64,000 bases of DNA from CAYRVF01 sp964427535 (lineage in GTDB: Bacteria > Chloroflexota > Ktedonobacteria > Ktedonobacterales > JADMIN01): assembly GCA_964427535.1 (NCBI GenBank), contig CAYRVF010000003.1, forward strand, positions 21,163 through 85,162, written 5' to 3'. Each line of letters starts with the position of its first letter. Positions within the stretch are counted from its first letter, which is position 1. Below are positions 24,321 to 32,457 of this stretch, one piece after another. The notes under the pieces were generated by a model. It was not told the origin of the DNA. It saw nothing but the letters and a program-made list of their open reading frames with translations, and did not search any database. Made by a program: the position numbers and the translations under genes.

Positions 24321-24797
24321 TCAGTTGTGCGTGGAGGCGAATCGCCAGAGCAGCGCGGCGCGAGCGCCCGCGACGACGCCGACGGAGAAGGCGAGGAAGG
24401 CTGCCGTCAGCGTTTGCGCTGCCGTCGGACTGACGCCCCGCGCGGCCAACTGGGCGAGCAGGCGCAGGCCCAGCGCGAGCATCCACAGAACGAGCGTGCC
24501 AGATGGCTCCGGCACGAGTAGCGTGCCCGCCTGGCGGTCCGCGACTACCGGCAAGGCTCTGCCTCGCGCGAGGCCGAGTGTCAGACCCGCCAGCGCGGCG
24601 GCAACGTAGGCGGCGAGCACCCAGCCCTCCGCGCTGGCCCCCAGCCGGATGCTTTGATAGCTCACGAAGGCGAGCAGTAGCGGGACGAGCCAGAGCGTCC
24701 AGACCTTCACGGCGCGCGTACGAAGCTGGCGTACCAGCAGCCAGAGCAGCACCAGTACGGCCGCGCCAGTCGTGACGGCGGTTTGTTGCGATGGCAT
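24321..24797 (-). CDS. CcdC-like (DUF1453) integral membrane protein
   Basis: A 158-aa protein with about four to five membrane spans (TGAAVLVLLWLLVRQL, LVPLLLAFVSYQS, AAYVAAALAGLTLGLARG, GTLVLWMLALGLRLLAQL, and a last hydrophobic helix). Arrangement and the TLGLARGRALPV loop resemble the CcdC/DUF1453 family of unknown function. It lies 146 nt upstream of the kinase on the same strand and might be co-transcribed. The assignment rests on general resemblance only. Confidence 0.68.
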   Translation of the reverse strand: MPSQQTAVTTGAAVLVLLWLLVRQLRTRAVKVWTLWLVPLLLAFVSYQSIRLGASAEGWVLAAYVAAALAGLTLGLARGRALPVVADRQAGTLLVPEPSGTLVLWMLALGLRLLAQLAARGVSPTAAQTLTAAFLAFSVGVVAGARAALLWRFASTHN

Positions 24798-25074
24798 CGG
24801 CGTGTACGCCTCCTCTTGTCCGTCCGGACGTTCGCGGGGCCGCCGTGTCCCCGCGCGAGTGAACCCGGGTGTCTACACTGACGACTACGCGCGCAGGTCA
24901 TGCGTCTCATCATGTCTTCGTGGGCGCACGGGCACGGCGGCATGAGGTTCGTCACGACGGCGGGAGGGCTGCGCGGGACATCTCGCTGGCGAGGCAAACG
25001 CGCCCAGTGTCATACTGCACAGCACGACGAGCCGGGGTTATGGATGCCCGGCGGGAGCAGATTGCGAGGCGCGC

Positions 25075-26247
25075 ATGACTCCGGCAGACTACGGACAGCG
25101 ACTTGAGCGAACACGCGCGCGGATGCGCGAGGCGGGAATCGACGGGCTGCTCGTCTCGAATGAGTACAACCGCCGCTATCTGACCGGCTTCCCGGCGCAC
25201 GACGGCGATATCTCTGAGACGTCTGGCTGGGCGCTCGTGACGGAACGGAGCCTGGCGCTCATATCCTCCAGCGGGGCGCTCAGCGGCCTGGAAGGCGAGG
25301 TCGCGGCGAGTGGCGCGGATGTGGTGCGCACGGATACCGTCCCGCTGCAGCAGCGAGTGGCAGAGCGGGCGCGCGCGGAGGGCGTGCGTCGGCTCGGCTT
25401 CGAGGAGGAGTGGCTCTCGTACTATCGCTACGCCCGGGTCGCGGCCGCGCTCGATGGCAGCGGTGTCGCGCTGGTGCCCACCGAGAATATCGTCGAGATG
25501 GTGCGCGCCCGCAAAGACGCGCCGGAGATCGCGACGATGCGCCGGGCAGCTGATATCGCGAACGCGGCGTTCGCCCGGCTGATGGACGAGATTCACCTGG
25601 GGATGACAGAGCGGCAGGTCGCGGCGCTGCTCGAGCGCCTGATAGTCGATCTCGGCGCTGAGGGGCCGAGCTTCGCGACGATCGTCGCGTGTGGTCCCGG
25701 CGGTGAGACGCCGCACGCGATGCCGCGCGACCGCGAGCTCCGCGCGGGTGAGCCGCTGCTCATCGACTTCGGCTGCCGGGTGGATGGTTACTGCTCGGAC
25801 CTGACCCGCACCGTCTGCATCGGCGAGCCAAGCGAGAAGCTGGTGGAAATCTACGGCGTGGTGCGTGCCGCGCAGGATGCCGCGATGCGTGCGCTGGGGG
25901 CGGGCGAGCGACGCGGGCGCGATGTCGACGCGGCGGCCCGGCGGACCATCGCCGACGCGGGTTACGGCGACTATTTTATTCATGCGCTGGGGCATGGCCT
26001 GGGCTTGGCCGTCCATGAGCTGCCGATGTTCGGCTGGCTGCGCGTGCAGACGCCCGAGGCCGACGCGGAGCTGAGGGCCATCGAGCGCATCGAGACGGGC
26101 AACGTCGTTACCAACGAGCCGGGCATCTATCTGCCCGGCTGGGGCGGCGTGCGCCTGGAGGACTCGCTGCTCATCACCGACGCGGGCGGTGAGAGCCTGA
26201 CGGAGCGCAATCCCGAGCACATTCTCACGCTGCCAGAGCGGAGATGA
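25075..26247 (+). CDS. M24-family aminopeptidase (Xaa-Pro dipeptidase type)
   Basis: A 390-aa cytosolic metallopeptidase. An N-terminal creatinase-like domain (RARMREAGIDGLLVSNEYNRRYLTGF) is followed by the pita-bread catalytic domain from about residue 140. All metal ligands are visible: Asp in LLIDFGCRVDGYCSDLTRT (two), His in GHGLGLAVHE, Glu in VTNEPGIYLPGWGG, Glu in VRLEDS. It should cut N-terminal residues next to proline, though specificity is unproven. It is divergent from the CcdC-like gene and monocistronic. Confidence 0.93.
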   Translation: MTPADYGQRLERTRARMREAGIDGLLVSNEYNRRYLTGFPAHDGDISETSGWALVTERSLALISSSGALSGLEGEVAASGADVVRTDTVPLQQRVAERARAEGVRRLGFEEEWLSYYRYARVAAALDGSGVALVPTENIVEMVRARKDAPEIATMRRAADIANAAFARLMDEIHLGMTERQVAALLERLIVDLGAEGPSFATIVACGPGGETPHAMPRDRELRAGEPLLIDFGCRVDGYCSDLTRTVCIGEPSEKLVEIYGVVRAAQDAAMRALGAGERRGRDVDAAARRTIADAGYGDYFIHALGHGLGLAVHELPMFGWLRVQTPEADAELRAIERIETGNVVTNEPGIYLPGWGGVRLEDSLLITDAGGESLTERNPEHILTLPERR

Positions 26248-26298
26248 GTTTGCCCCAACCTCTTTGACGGGGCGTCGATGCAGCCAGGGGTTGCGCCC

Positions 26299-26328
26299 TT
26301 GACCTGCTCGATCACCTCCGTCCATACT
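26299..26328 (+). promoter_or_regulatory. Promoter of folP-folC
   Basis: TTGACC (26299-26304), an 18-nt spacer, and CATACT (26323-26328). A start near 26335 would give a ~100-nt leader. Confidence 0.5.
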
Positions 26329-26349
26329 GTCTGTGAGGCCTCTGATGTA

Positions 26350-26404
26350 CGGTTCCCACTCCCAGGCTCAGTGGAGATGAACTGAGTCCTGCCAGCGGGA
26401 ACCG
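26350..26404 (+). promoter_or_regulatory. Two-tier hairpin in the folP leader
   Basis: Outer arms CGGTTCCC (26350-26357) and GGGAACCG (26397-26404) enclose an inner stem CTCAGT/ACTGAG with loop GGAGATGA. It ends 32 nt before the folP ATG. It does not match the THF riboswitch as I recall it. Possible attenuator or mRNA stabiliser. Confidence 0.5.
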
Positions 26405-26436
26405 TTGCTGTCTGTCGTCTCCTCCGGAGGAGTACC

Positions 26437-27333
26437 ATGATCGATTCTTCCCCACACCAGCCGCTGACGCCCGCGCCGACGACGTGGGGGCGCCATACCC
26501 TCGCGTGGGGCAGCCGCACGTACATCATGGGCATCCTGAACATCACGCCCGATTCGTTCTCGCGCGACGGGCTGGCCTACGAGGGACGCACACAGGCCGA
26601 GATCACCCGCGACGCCGTCGAGAAGGGGCTGCGGATGGTCGAGGAGGGCGCGGACCTACTCGATATCGGTGGCGAATCGACCCGCCCGAGCACCGTCAGC
26701 GAGCCGCCGCTGCCCGCCGCCGAGGAGATGGCGCGGGTGCTGCCCGTCGTCGAAGCGCTCGCAGCCGCCGTGCCGCCGCACGTCATCCTCTCTATCGACA
26801 CCTACAAGGCGAGTGTGGCCGCCGCCGCGCTCGATGCGGGCGCGCATCTCGTCAACGACATCTGGGGCCTTCAGGCCGATCCGGAGATGGGGCCGCTGGT
26901 CGCTGCGCGCGGAGTGCCGGTCATCCTCATGAGTAACCTGCGCAGTCAGACGCGGCACGATCCTCTCGGTGATGTCGCGCGCCAGCTCGCGCGCTGCCTG
27001 CAGACGGCGCTCGACGCCGGCATCGACTGGGACCGCACGATTCTCGACCCAGGCTTCGGCTTCGGGCTGGCTGGCGCCGAGAATCTGCGTGTGCTGGCGC
27101 GGCTCGGGGAGTTGCGCGCGCTGGGCAGGCCGCTGCTCTCGGCGACCTCGCGCAAGTCGCACATCGGGCTGGTGCTTGGCACGCCGGTGAATGATCGGGT
27201 GGAGGGCACGGCTGCCACGGTCACCCTCAGCATCGCGCAGGGCGCCGATATCGTGCGTGTGCATGACGTGCGGCAGATGGCGCGTGTGGCGCGCATGGCC
27301 GACGCCGTCGTCCGGGGCTGGCGGGAGGAGTAG
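26437..27333 (+). CDS. folP: Dihydropteroate synthase
   Basis: Joins p-aminobenzoate to pterin pyrophosphate in folate synthesis; the sulfonamide target. The 298-aa TIM barrel shows the signatures MGILNITPDSFS, DLLDIGGESTRPS, SIDTYKASV, VNDIWG and ILDPGFGFG, with SRKSHIG near the end. The ATG follows CTCCGGAGGAGTACC, an ideal ribosome-binding site. folC begins 3 nt after the stop, so the two form a folate operon. Confidence 0.96.
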   Translation: MIDSSPHQPLTPAPTTWGRHTLAWGSRTYIMGILNITPDSFSRDGLAYEGRTQAEITRDAVEKGLRMVEEGADLLDIGGESTRPSTVSEPPLPAAEEMARVLPVVEALAAAVPPHVILSIDTYKASVAAAALDAGAHLVNDIWGLQADPEMGPLVAARGVPVILMSNLRSQTRHDPLGDVARQLARCLQTALDAGIDWDRTILDPGFGFGLAGAENLRVLARLGELRALGRPLLSATSRKSHIGLVLGTPVNDRVEGTAATVTLSIAQGADIVRVHDVRQMARVARMADAVVRGWREE

Positions 27334-27336
27334 CCG

Positions 27337-28737
27337 ATGGCGGCGGAGGACACTAGCTACCACCAGGCGCTGAACTGGATCTACGGCTTCAGCAACACCG
27401 AGCGTACCGGCCAGTTCGTGCGCGACCGCGAGGACAACCTCGCCCGCGAGCGGGCGCTGCTGGCCGCGCTCGGCAACCCACAGCGCGCCTACAGCATCAC
27501 CCACATCGCGGGCACCAAGGGGAAGGGCTCGACCTCGGCCCTGCTCGCCAGCATCCTGCGCGAGGCCGGCGTCTCCACCGGACTCTACACCTCGCCGGAC
27601 CTGCATACCTTCCGCGAGCGCATCCGCCTTGACGGCGCGGTGATCTCGGAGGCGGAGGTCGCGCGGCTCGTTCCCGAGCTCCAACGTGCGGTCGCGCAGA
27701 TTCCAGCGTCGCTTGGCTCGCTGATCACGTGGGAGGTGGCGACGGCGCTGGCGTTTCTCGCGTTCCGCGAGGCGCGGGTGCGACACGCCGTCGTCGAGGT
27801 GGGCCTGGGCGGGCGGCTCGACGCGACGAACGTGGTTGAGCCGATGGCGACCTGCATTACCTCCATTAGCTACGACCACATGGAGGTGCTCGGCGACACG
27901 CTAACGGCCATCGCGACCGAGAAGGCTGGCATCCTCAAGTCCGGCGTCCCCGCCGTGACCTCCGCCCGCGCGCCCGAAGCGCTCGCCACCATCGCCCGCA
28001 TCGCGGAGGAGCGCGGGGTGCCACTCATCCGTGTTGGCCCGAACGGTTCACCCGACTGCCAGTACACGTACACCCCAGGTGAGGCGACGAGCGCGCTACA
28101 GACGTTCAGCGTGCGCACGCCCACGCGCGTCTACGAGCGGCTGGAGCTGACGCTGCTCGGCGAGCACCAGTTGGAGAACGCGACGGCTGCCGTTGCCCTC
28201 GCCGATATCCTGACCAAGCACGGCATCGCGATTGACGAGGCCGCCCTGCGCCGTGGGCTGCGCAACGCCCGCTGGCAGGCACGCCTGCAGGTCGTCGGGC
28301 GCGACCCGTGGCGCATCGTCGACGGCGCGCACAACGCCGATTCGTTCGCCGCGCTGTTTCGCGCGCTGCGGCGGCACTTCCGCTTCGAGCGTCTGGTGCT
28401 GGTGGCAGGGCTGCTCTCCGATAAAGACCTGCCACGTATGGCGGACGAGATCGCCCGTGGCGGAGTAGACGCCCTCATCACTACGGAGGCCCACTCGCCC
28501 CGCGCGCTCCCAGCGGATATCCTGGCCGAGGCCGTGGCGCTCCGTGCGCCCCACCTGCCGATTGAGATCGTCCCCGAGAGCGTCGAGGCCATCGAGGCCG
28601 CCGAACGGCTCACGTCACCCAGCGACCTGCTCTGCGTGGCTGGCTCGCTCTACCTCGCCGGCGAAGCCCTGCGCGTCTACGCCACGCGCTCGGAGACGAT
28701 TCCGGGCGCCATTGAGATCGCCGGCGTTGACCACTAG
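27337..28737 (+). CDS. folC: Folylpolyglutamate / dihydrofolate synthase
   Basis: A 466-aa Mur-ligase-type enzyme that adds glutamate to dihydropteroate and folates using ATP. The P-loop ITHIAGTKGKGST is near residue 55. The omega-loop segment TSPDLHTFRERIRLDG, the LGGRLDATNVV motif and SYDHMEVLGDTL all fit. The C-terminal domain has VDGAHNADSF and a REALLSDKD-like stretch (AGLLSDKDLPRMA). It starts 3 nt after folP (GGGAGGAGTAGCC ATG), so translation is coupled. Confidence 0.95.
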   Translation: MAAEDTSYHQALNWIYGFSNTERTGQFVRDREDNLARERALLAALGNPQRAYSITHIAGTKGKGSTSALLASILREAGVSTGLYTSPDLHTFRERIRLDGAVISEAEVARLVPELQRAVAQIPASLGSLITWEVATALAFLAFREARVRHAVVEVGLGGRLDATNVVEPMATCITSISYDHMEVLGDTLTAIATEKAGILKSGVPAVTSARAPEALATIARIAEERGVPLIRVGPNGSPDCQYTYTPGEATSALQTFSVRTPTRVYERLELTLLGEHQLENATAAVALADILTKHGIAIDEAALRRGLRNARWQARLQVVGRDPWRIVDGAHNADSFAALFRALRRHFRFERLVLVAGLLSDKDLPRMADEIARGGVDALITTEAHSPRALPADILAEAVALRAPHLPIEIVPESVEAIEAAERLTSPSDLLCVAGSLYLAGEALRVYATRSETIPGAIEIAGVDH

Positions 28738-28767
28738 AGGAGGCAAGCGGCCCTTCAGACCCTTGCC

Positions 28768-29202
28768 TCACTCTTCGGCGACGAGGTTCAGGTAGAACTT
28801 GGTGGGGCGGATGCGTATGCCGATGGAATAGCTCTTCGCCATGTCGGCTGGCGTCGAGCCCATCTCGCGCAGTTCGTCGGCATATTTCTCCGCGTAGCCA
28901 TGCAGCGTCTCTACTGTGGCCTCCGATTGGTCAAACAGCGTCGCCTCGCCTTCGAGCATGTCGACGTCGCCGCCGTCAAAGGTGTTGTCGAGCGCCAGCA
29001 TCACGCGCGGATTGTGCGGGATGTTCTTCACCTTCTGACTGCTGGGCTGACTGAAGATCGTGATGTGCTGGCCATCCCAGAGAAACCAGACGGCGGACAT
29101 ATGCGGCCGCCCATCTGGGCGAACCTCCGCGAGCCAGATGATGATGTTCTCATGCAGGCGGCGATCGAAATGGGCGGCCTTCGGATTGGTGCTGTCGAGC
29201 AT
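28768..29202 (-). CDS. PPOX-class split-barrel flavin/F420-binding protein
   Basis: A 144-aa small beta-barrel of the pyridoxamine-phosphate-oxidase-like superfamily. Features are IIIWLAEVRPDGRPHMSAVWFLWDG, SSQKVKNIPHNPRVMLALD, and the closing RIRPTKFY. Relatives (Rv1155-like) bind F420 or FMN and reduce diverse substrates. The start is the ATG of MLDSTNP, because the upstream ATGGAGGAGCACCGC supplies its ribosome-binding site. It converges on folC. Confidence 0.87.
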   Translation of the reverse strand: MLDSTNPKAAHFDRRLHENIIIWLAEVRPDGRPHMSAVWFLWDGQHITIFSQPSSQKVKNIPHNPRVMLALDNTFDGGDVDMLEGEATLFDQSEATVETLHGYAEKYADELREMGSTPADMAKSYSIGIRIRPTKFYLNLVAEE

Positions 29203-29420
29203 GCGGTGCTCCTCCATAGCGAAGCGCGAGGCCCGTAAAGCGAATCGTGCGGCGCTCTGACCGCGCGACGCATCCCCGTCCCAGTATGGCACAGTTCCGA
29301 CGCGCCAGCGATGGGCGGGCAAGGCAAGTCGTGCCGCGACGATACGAGCGTCCACCTGGCAATCGCCGTCGACATCAAAACCACACAACGCCGGGAACGT
29401 GGCCCCTCGGTAGACCCGCC

Positions 29421-29470
29421 TGCCATAGTGCCCCTCCCCTCCACGTGGAGGGGGTTGGGGGAGAGGTCCT
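29421..29470 (-). repeat. R1-like repeat, copy 8 (inverted, diverged)
   Basis: GTGCCCCTCCCCTCCACGTG followed by GAGGGGGTTGGGGGAGAGG. The stem is CCTCCACGTGGAGG. It is one of the few copies upstream of a promoter; it ends where the -35 of the ArsR gene begins. Confidence 0.7.
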
Positions 29471-29498
29471 TGACGTGCCCCGCCCGAGCATGTAACAT
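29470..29498 (+). promoter_or_regulatory. Promoter of the arsR-alkA operon
   Basis: TTGACG (29470-29475), a 17-nt spacer, then TAACAT (29493-29498). The -10 lies inside the left arm of the operator, so repressor binding would block RNA polymerase. Confidence 0.7.
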
Positions 29499-29519
29499 AT
29501 CAACATTCCATGATACATG
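29489..29519. promoter_or_regulatory. Probable operator for the ArsR-family repressor
   Basis: An inverted repeat with arms CATGTAACAT (29489-29498) and ATGATACATG (29510-29519), nine of ten bases complementary. It covers the -10 and the expected transcript start of the downstream repressor gene. Confidence 0.7.
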
Positions 29520-29539
29520 CCATACATCAGGAGACCATG

Positions 29540-30274
29540 ATGAGTGCTGATGCCGCGCTGCTTGAGGTGACAACCGCGCTGGCGGACCCGCTCCGCATGG
29601 CCATCCTGCAGCACCTGATGGACGGTCCGGCGACAGTCTCCGAGCTGCTGACGTCCACCGGCGCGTCGCAGTCAAACGTCTCGAATCATCTGGCGATATT
29701 GCGGAAGGGCAGCCTCGTGCGGAGCGCCCGGCAGGGACGCCAGCAGGTCTACGAGCTACGCGACGCCTCGGTCGGCCAGCTTGTCGAGTCGCTTGGCGTG
29801 GTCGCCGGAGCGCGCCAGCGTCCTGCGCATGCACCTACGAAGTCGCCTGCCATCGTCGCGGCGCGCACGTGCTACGATCATCTGGCCGGACGCGTGGGCG
29901 TCGCTCTCTTCGACGCGCTCGTCGCGCGAGGCGCGCTAGTGGCCGACTCTGAGAGTGTGGCAGCGGTGAACGGCAGAGCTGGCAGCACACGGCCGGTCAC
30001 GCTCGGTCACGCGGCGCCGGAGGTCTTCGGCGCGCTAGGCATCGACGTCGCGGCAGCCCGGCGCGAGAAACGCAAGCTCGCCACCGCCTGCCTCGACTGG
30101 ACGGAACGCCGCCCGCATCTGGGCGGAGCGCTCGGCGCCGCGCTCTGGTCGGTCGCGGTGGAACGCGGCTGGGTCGTGCGCCAGCCCGGCAGCCGCGCCG
30201 TGCTCGTTACGGAGGTGGGCCGCGCCGCGCTCGCCGACGCATTCGCTCTTTCGCTTGAGGACTCTAACGCGTGA
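29540..30274 (+). CDS. ArsR-family transcriptional repressor with C-terminal extension
   Basis: A 244-aa protein. Residues 1-85 are an ArsR winged helix (TTALADPLRMAILQHLMDGPATVSELLTSTGASQSNVSNHLAILRKGSLV). The remaining ~150 residues (TCYDHLAGRVGVALFDALVARGALV, CLDWTERRPHLGGALGAALW) form a conserved C-terminal domain of unknown ligand, seen in other ArsR proteins of this length. There is no CxC metal site in the usual helix. Two tandem ATGs exist (29537, 29540); AGGAG spacing favours the second. The stop overlaps the AlkA start (GTGA), so it likely controls the glycosylase. Confidence 0.88.
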   Translation: MSADAALLEVTTALADPLRMAILQHLMDGPATVSELLTSTGASQSNVSNHLAILRKGSLVRSARQGRQQVYELRDASVGQLVESLGVVAGARQRPAHAPTKSPAIVAARTCYDHLAGRVGVALFDALVARGALVADSESVAAVNGRAGSTRPVTLGHAAPEVFGALGIDVAAARREKRKLATACLDWTERRPHLGGALGAALWSVAVERGWVVRQPGSRAVLVTEVGRAALADAFALSLEDSNA

Positions 30275-31215
30275 GAAATCTCTCCGACTCGCTGCCGCAG
30301 ACCGCCGACACGCTCATACAGACGCCAGAGCCATTTCTGGTCGCGCTTCCCGGTCCGCTCGATATTCCGGCGTCTGTTGAGCTCTTCCGGCGCAACGGCG
30401 ACGATCTGCTCGACCGATGGGACGGCGAGCGCCTGCTGCGCACGCTCCACATCGACGGCGAGGTCGTTCCGTACCTCAGCACCGTGGAGGGCACGCGCGA
30501 GGCGCCCGCGCTGCGCGTCTGGGTGGCGGACGCCCGCCATCGCCAGGCAATCGAAGCGGCGGCGCTGGCCAGCTTCATTCCCGCACCAGCGGACTATGGC
30601 GTCATGCTCGCGAGTGATCCGGTTCTCGCCGCGCTCGACGCCCAGTATCCCGGTCTGCGGCAGGTGCGGCAGTTCGACCTCTTCGCTGCGCTCGTCCGCT
30701 GCATCAGCGCCCAGCAGGTCAACCTGCGGTGGGCCGCGACCACGCGCAAACGCCTCGCCGAGAGCTTCGGCTCCGAGCACACCGTCGCCGGGCATTCCGT
30801 CTGGAGCCTCGACGTCGAACGCATCGCCGGCGCGGACGTCGCCGAGATTCGCGCGCTGCAATTCACCACGCGCAAGGCGGAATACATCATCTCCACGGCG
30901 CAGGCCTGCGCGGACGGCACGCTCTCGACGGGGACGCTGGCGGAGTTGTCCGACGACGAGGTCATCGCGCGGCTGACCGCTCTACGCGGCATCGGCCTGT
31001 GGAGCGCGGAATGGATTCTGGCGCGCGTGCTGGGTCGGCCGCGGGTGGTCGCGGGCGATCTGGCGGTCCGCAAGGCGGTCGGGCAGACCTACCTCGGCAC
31101 GCTGCTGCCGCCCGAGCCAGAGGTGCGGCGAGCGACCGCGCACTGGGGCGAGGCGGCGGGAGTCGCGCAGGTGCTCGTGCTGCAAAGTCTCGCCGGCGGC
31201 ACCGGCGTCGTATAG
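30271..31215 (+). CDS. DNA-3-methyladenine glycosylase II (AlkA-like)
   Basis: A 314-aa HhH-GPD base-excision glycosylase that removes alkylated bases. The N-terminal ~130 residues are the AlkA_N-like beta domain. RQFDLFAALVRCISAQQVNLRWA opens the helical core, and LRGIGLWSAEWILARVLGRPRVVAGDLAVRK carries the helix-hairpin-helix and the catalytic aspartate (D263). It starts with GTG overlapping the ArsR stop. Coupling to a repressor rather than an Ada-type activator is uncommon and suggests a different induction route. Confidence 0.93.
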   Translation: MRNLSDSLPQTADTLIQTPEPFLVALPGPLDIPASVELFRRNGDDLLDRWDGERLLRTLHIDGEVVPYLSTVEGTREAPALRVWVADARHRQAIEAAALASFIPAPADYGVMLASDPVLAALDAQYPGLRQVRQFDLFAALVRCISAQQVNLRWAATTRKRLAESFGSEHTVAGHSVWSLDVERIAGADVAEIRALQFTTRKAEYIISTAQACADGTLSTGTLAELSDDEVIARLTALRGIGLWSAEWILARVLGRPRVVAGDLAVRKAVGQTYLGTLLPPEPEVRRATAHWGEAAGVAQVLVLQSLAGGTGVV

Positions 31216-31434
31216 GCGACACCTCACCCTCTGTCCTCTTCACAGGGCTAGTTTCTACCAGACATAACCGAAGCAGCCGTGTCGCGGCATGCGGCGTGCA
31301 TTAGAGGACCACCAGAAGAGGCATGTCTGCTCCTCATCCGCCAGGTGAACAGTGTCTGCGCACCCGGCTGGAGGAGAGCATGAGTATCCGCGACGCGCAC
31401 ATGCCAGCGTATAGGAAGCAGGATGGGGGTGGTC

Positions 31435-31662
31435 ATGATGAAGCAGCCGTCAGAGCAGGCGTCGCGGCAGCGCGAGCTAGAGCCGACGGCATGGCGGTGC
31501 AGCTGGTGCGGACGGGTCGAGGGCGCGGACATGGGACACGGCTACACCGATGGCATCTGCATCGACTGTTTGTGGAAGTACTATCCCGATCGCGCCGCGC
31601 GCATCATCGAGGCCGTGCACGAGGCGGGCGGTACACTGCACGTGCTGCCGTCGCAGATATAG
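31435..31662 (+). CDS. Small zinc-ribbon protein
   Basis: A 75-aa protein with two CxxC knuckles: CSWCGRVEG and CIDCLWKYYPD, 22 residues apart, so a zinc ribbon is likely. The DMGHGYTDGICIDC segment is typical of small ribbon proteins near response regulators and PAS proteins. The ATG ATG pair follows GGGGGTGGTC, a modest ribosome-binding site. It precedes a convergent receiver gene by 30 nt. Function unknown. Confidence 0.7.
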   Translation: MMKQPSEQASRQRELEPTAWRCSWCGRVEGADMGHGYTDGICIDCLWKYYPDRAARIIEAVHEAGGTLHVLPSQI

Positions 31663-31692
31663 CGTGCTGGGGCCGCAGCCAGGCCTGGGCCG

Positions 31693-32076
31693 CTACTTTC
31701 CCAGAGCGCGGGCCGAGCGCTCGATCATGTCGACCAGGTCGTCGATGTCGAACGGCTTCAGCACGATGTTCGCGCTCGCCCCATCGCTGTGGAGCAGCGG
31801 ATGTGTCACCGGCTGGCGACTCGCGGAGAGCAGCACAAAGACGTGCTGGCTGGCCGGTATCCCCTCGCTCGCGATGGTGTTGAGGAGCGTCAGCCCATCC
31901 ATACGCGGCATGTGCTGATCAACCAGGACAATCAGACGTCGGTCGCTGTGGCGCAGAATGTCTAGCGCGATGTAGCCGTCACTCGCCTCCTGGATGGAGT
32001 AGCCGGCATCTTCGAGCGCCCACCGAACAGTATCGCGGATTCCAGCATCGTCGTCGACGATCAGCACGTCCACCAT
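31693..32076 (-). CDS. Single-domain response regulator (receiver)
   Basis: A 127-aa CheY-like receiver with no output domain. The acidic residues are VLIVDDDAG (D8-D10), the phosphoacceptor D53 in VLVDQHMPRMDG, the Ser of the switch is in VLLSAS, and the Lys in NIVLKPFD. It has no adjacent kinase, so its partner is elsewhere. It converges with the zinc-ribbon gene. Confidence 0.92.
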   Translation of the reverse strand: MVDVLIVDDDAGIRDTVRWALEDAGYSIQEASDGYIALDILRHSDRRLIVLVDQHMPRMDGLTLLNTIASEGIPASQHVFVLLSASRQPVTHPLLHSDGASANIVLKPFDIDDLVDMIERSARALGK

Positions 32077-32457
32077 ACCGCCACCTGCCCTCTACGCTCG
32101 TTTCGCACACACGCACGGGGTCGTTGTGGCCGCGTTCGTCCGCCCGCCATGTCCTCATGCAGTCTAGCACACCCGACGCCAACATGGCACAGCCGTCACA
32201 CAGTTTCCGGACGCTGACCGGACAACGTGAAACGGCTTGCCGAGCTCAGGGCAGCGCATCGTCATCCGCTGGAGGTTCCACGTCGCGCGTCGCTCACGTC
32301 AGCGTCTCTGTGCTGGGTGAGACCAAGCATACCTGGTTACGCTCCCAGAAACAAGAGGGCGTTGCTCGGATGTTCTCCAATCTAGCGGGAGCCGCGCGCT
32401 GATGCGTAGAATAGGCTGTTGCCCTCCGCACCGCGATGGAATCCAGGAGCCGCTCTC
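32077..32457. other. Gene-free divergent region
   Basis: About 380 nt between the receiver gene (minus) and the rlmI-like gene (plus). No open frame here has a ribosome-binding site, and I see no strong palindrome. It should hold promoters for both flanking genes. Confidence 0.4.

Noticed and set aside
24952..26325. 457-codon minus-strand frame opposite the M24 peptidase
   Set aside because: The M24 metal ligands are all on the plus strand; the minus reading shows no domain.
26350..26404. THF riboswitch before folP
   Set aside because: The hairpin lacks the conserved core sequences and three-way layout of the THF riboswitch; only a simple two-tier stem is seen.
26656..27879. 407-codon minus-strand frame opposite folP and folC
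   Set aside because: It lies across two certain folate genes and has no recognisable domain.
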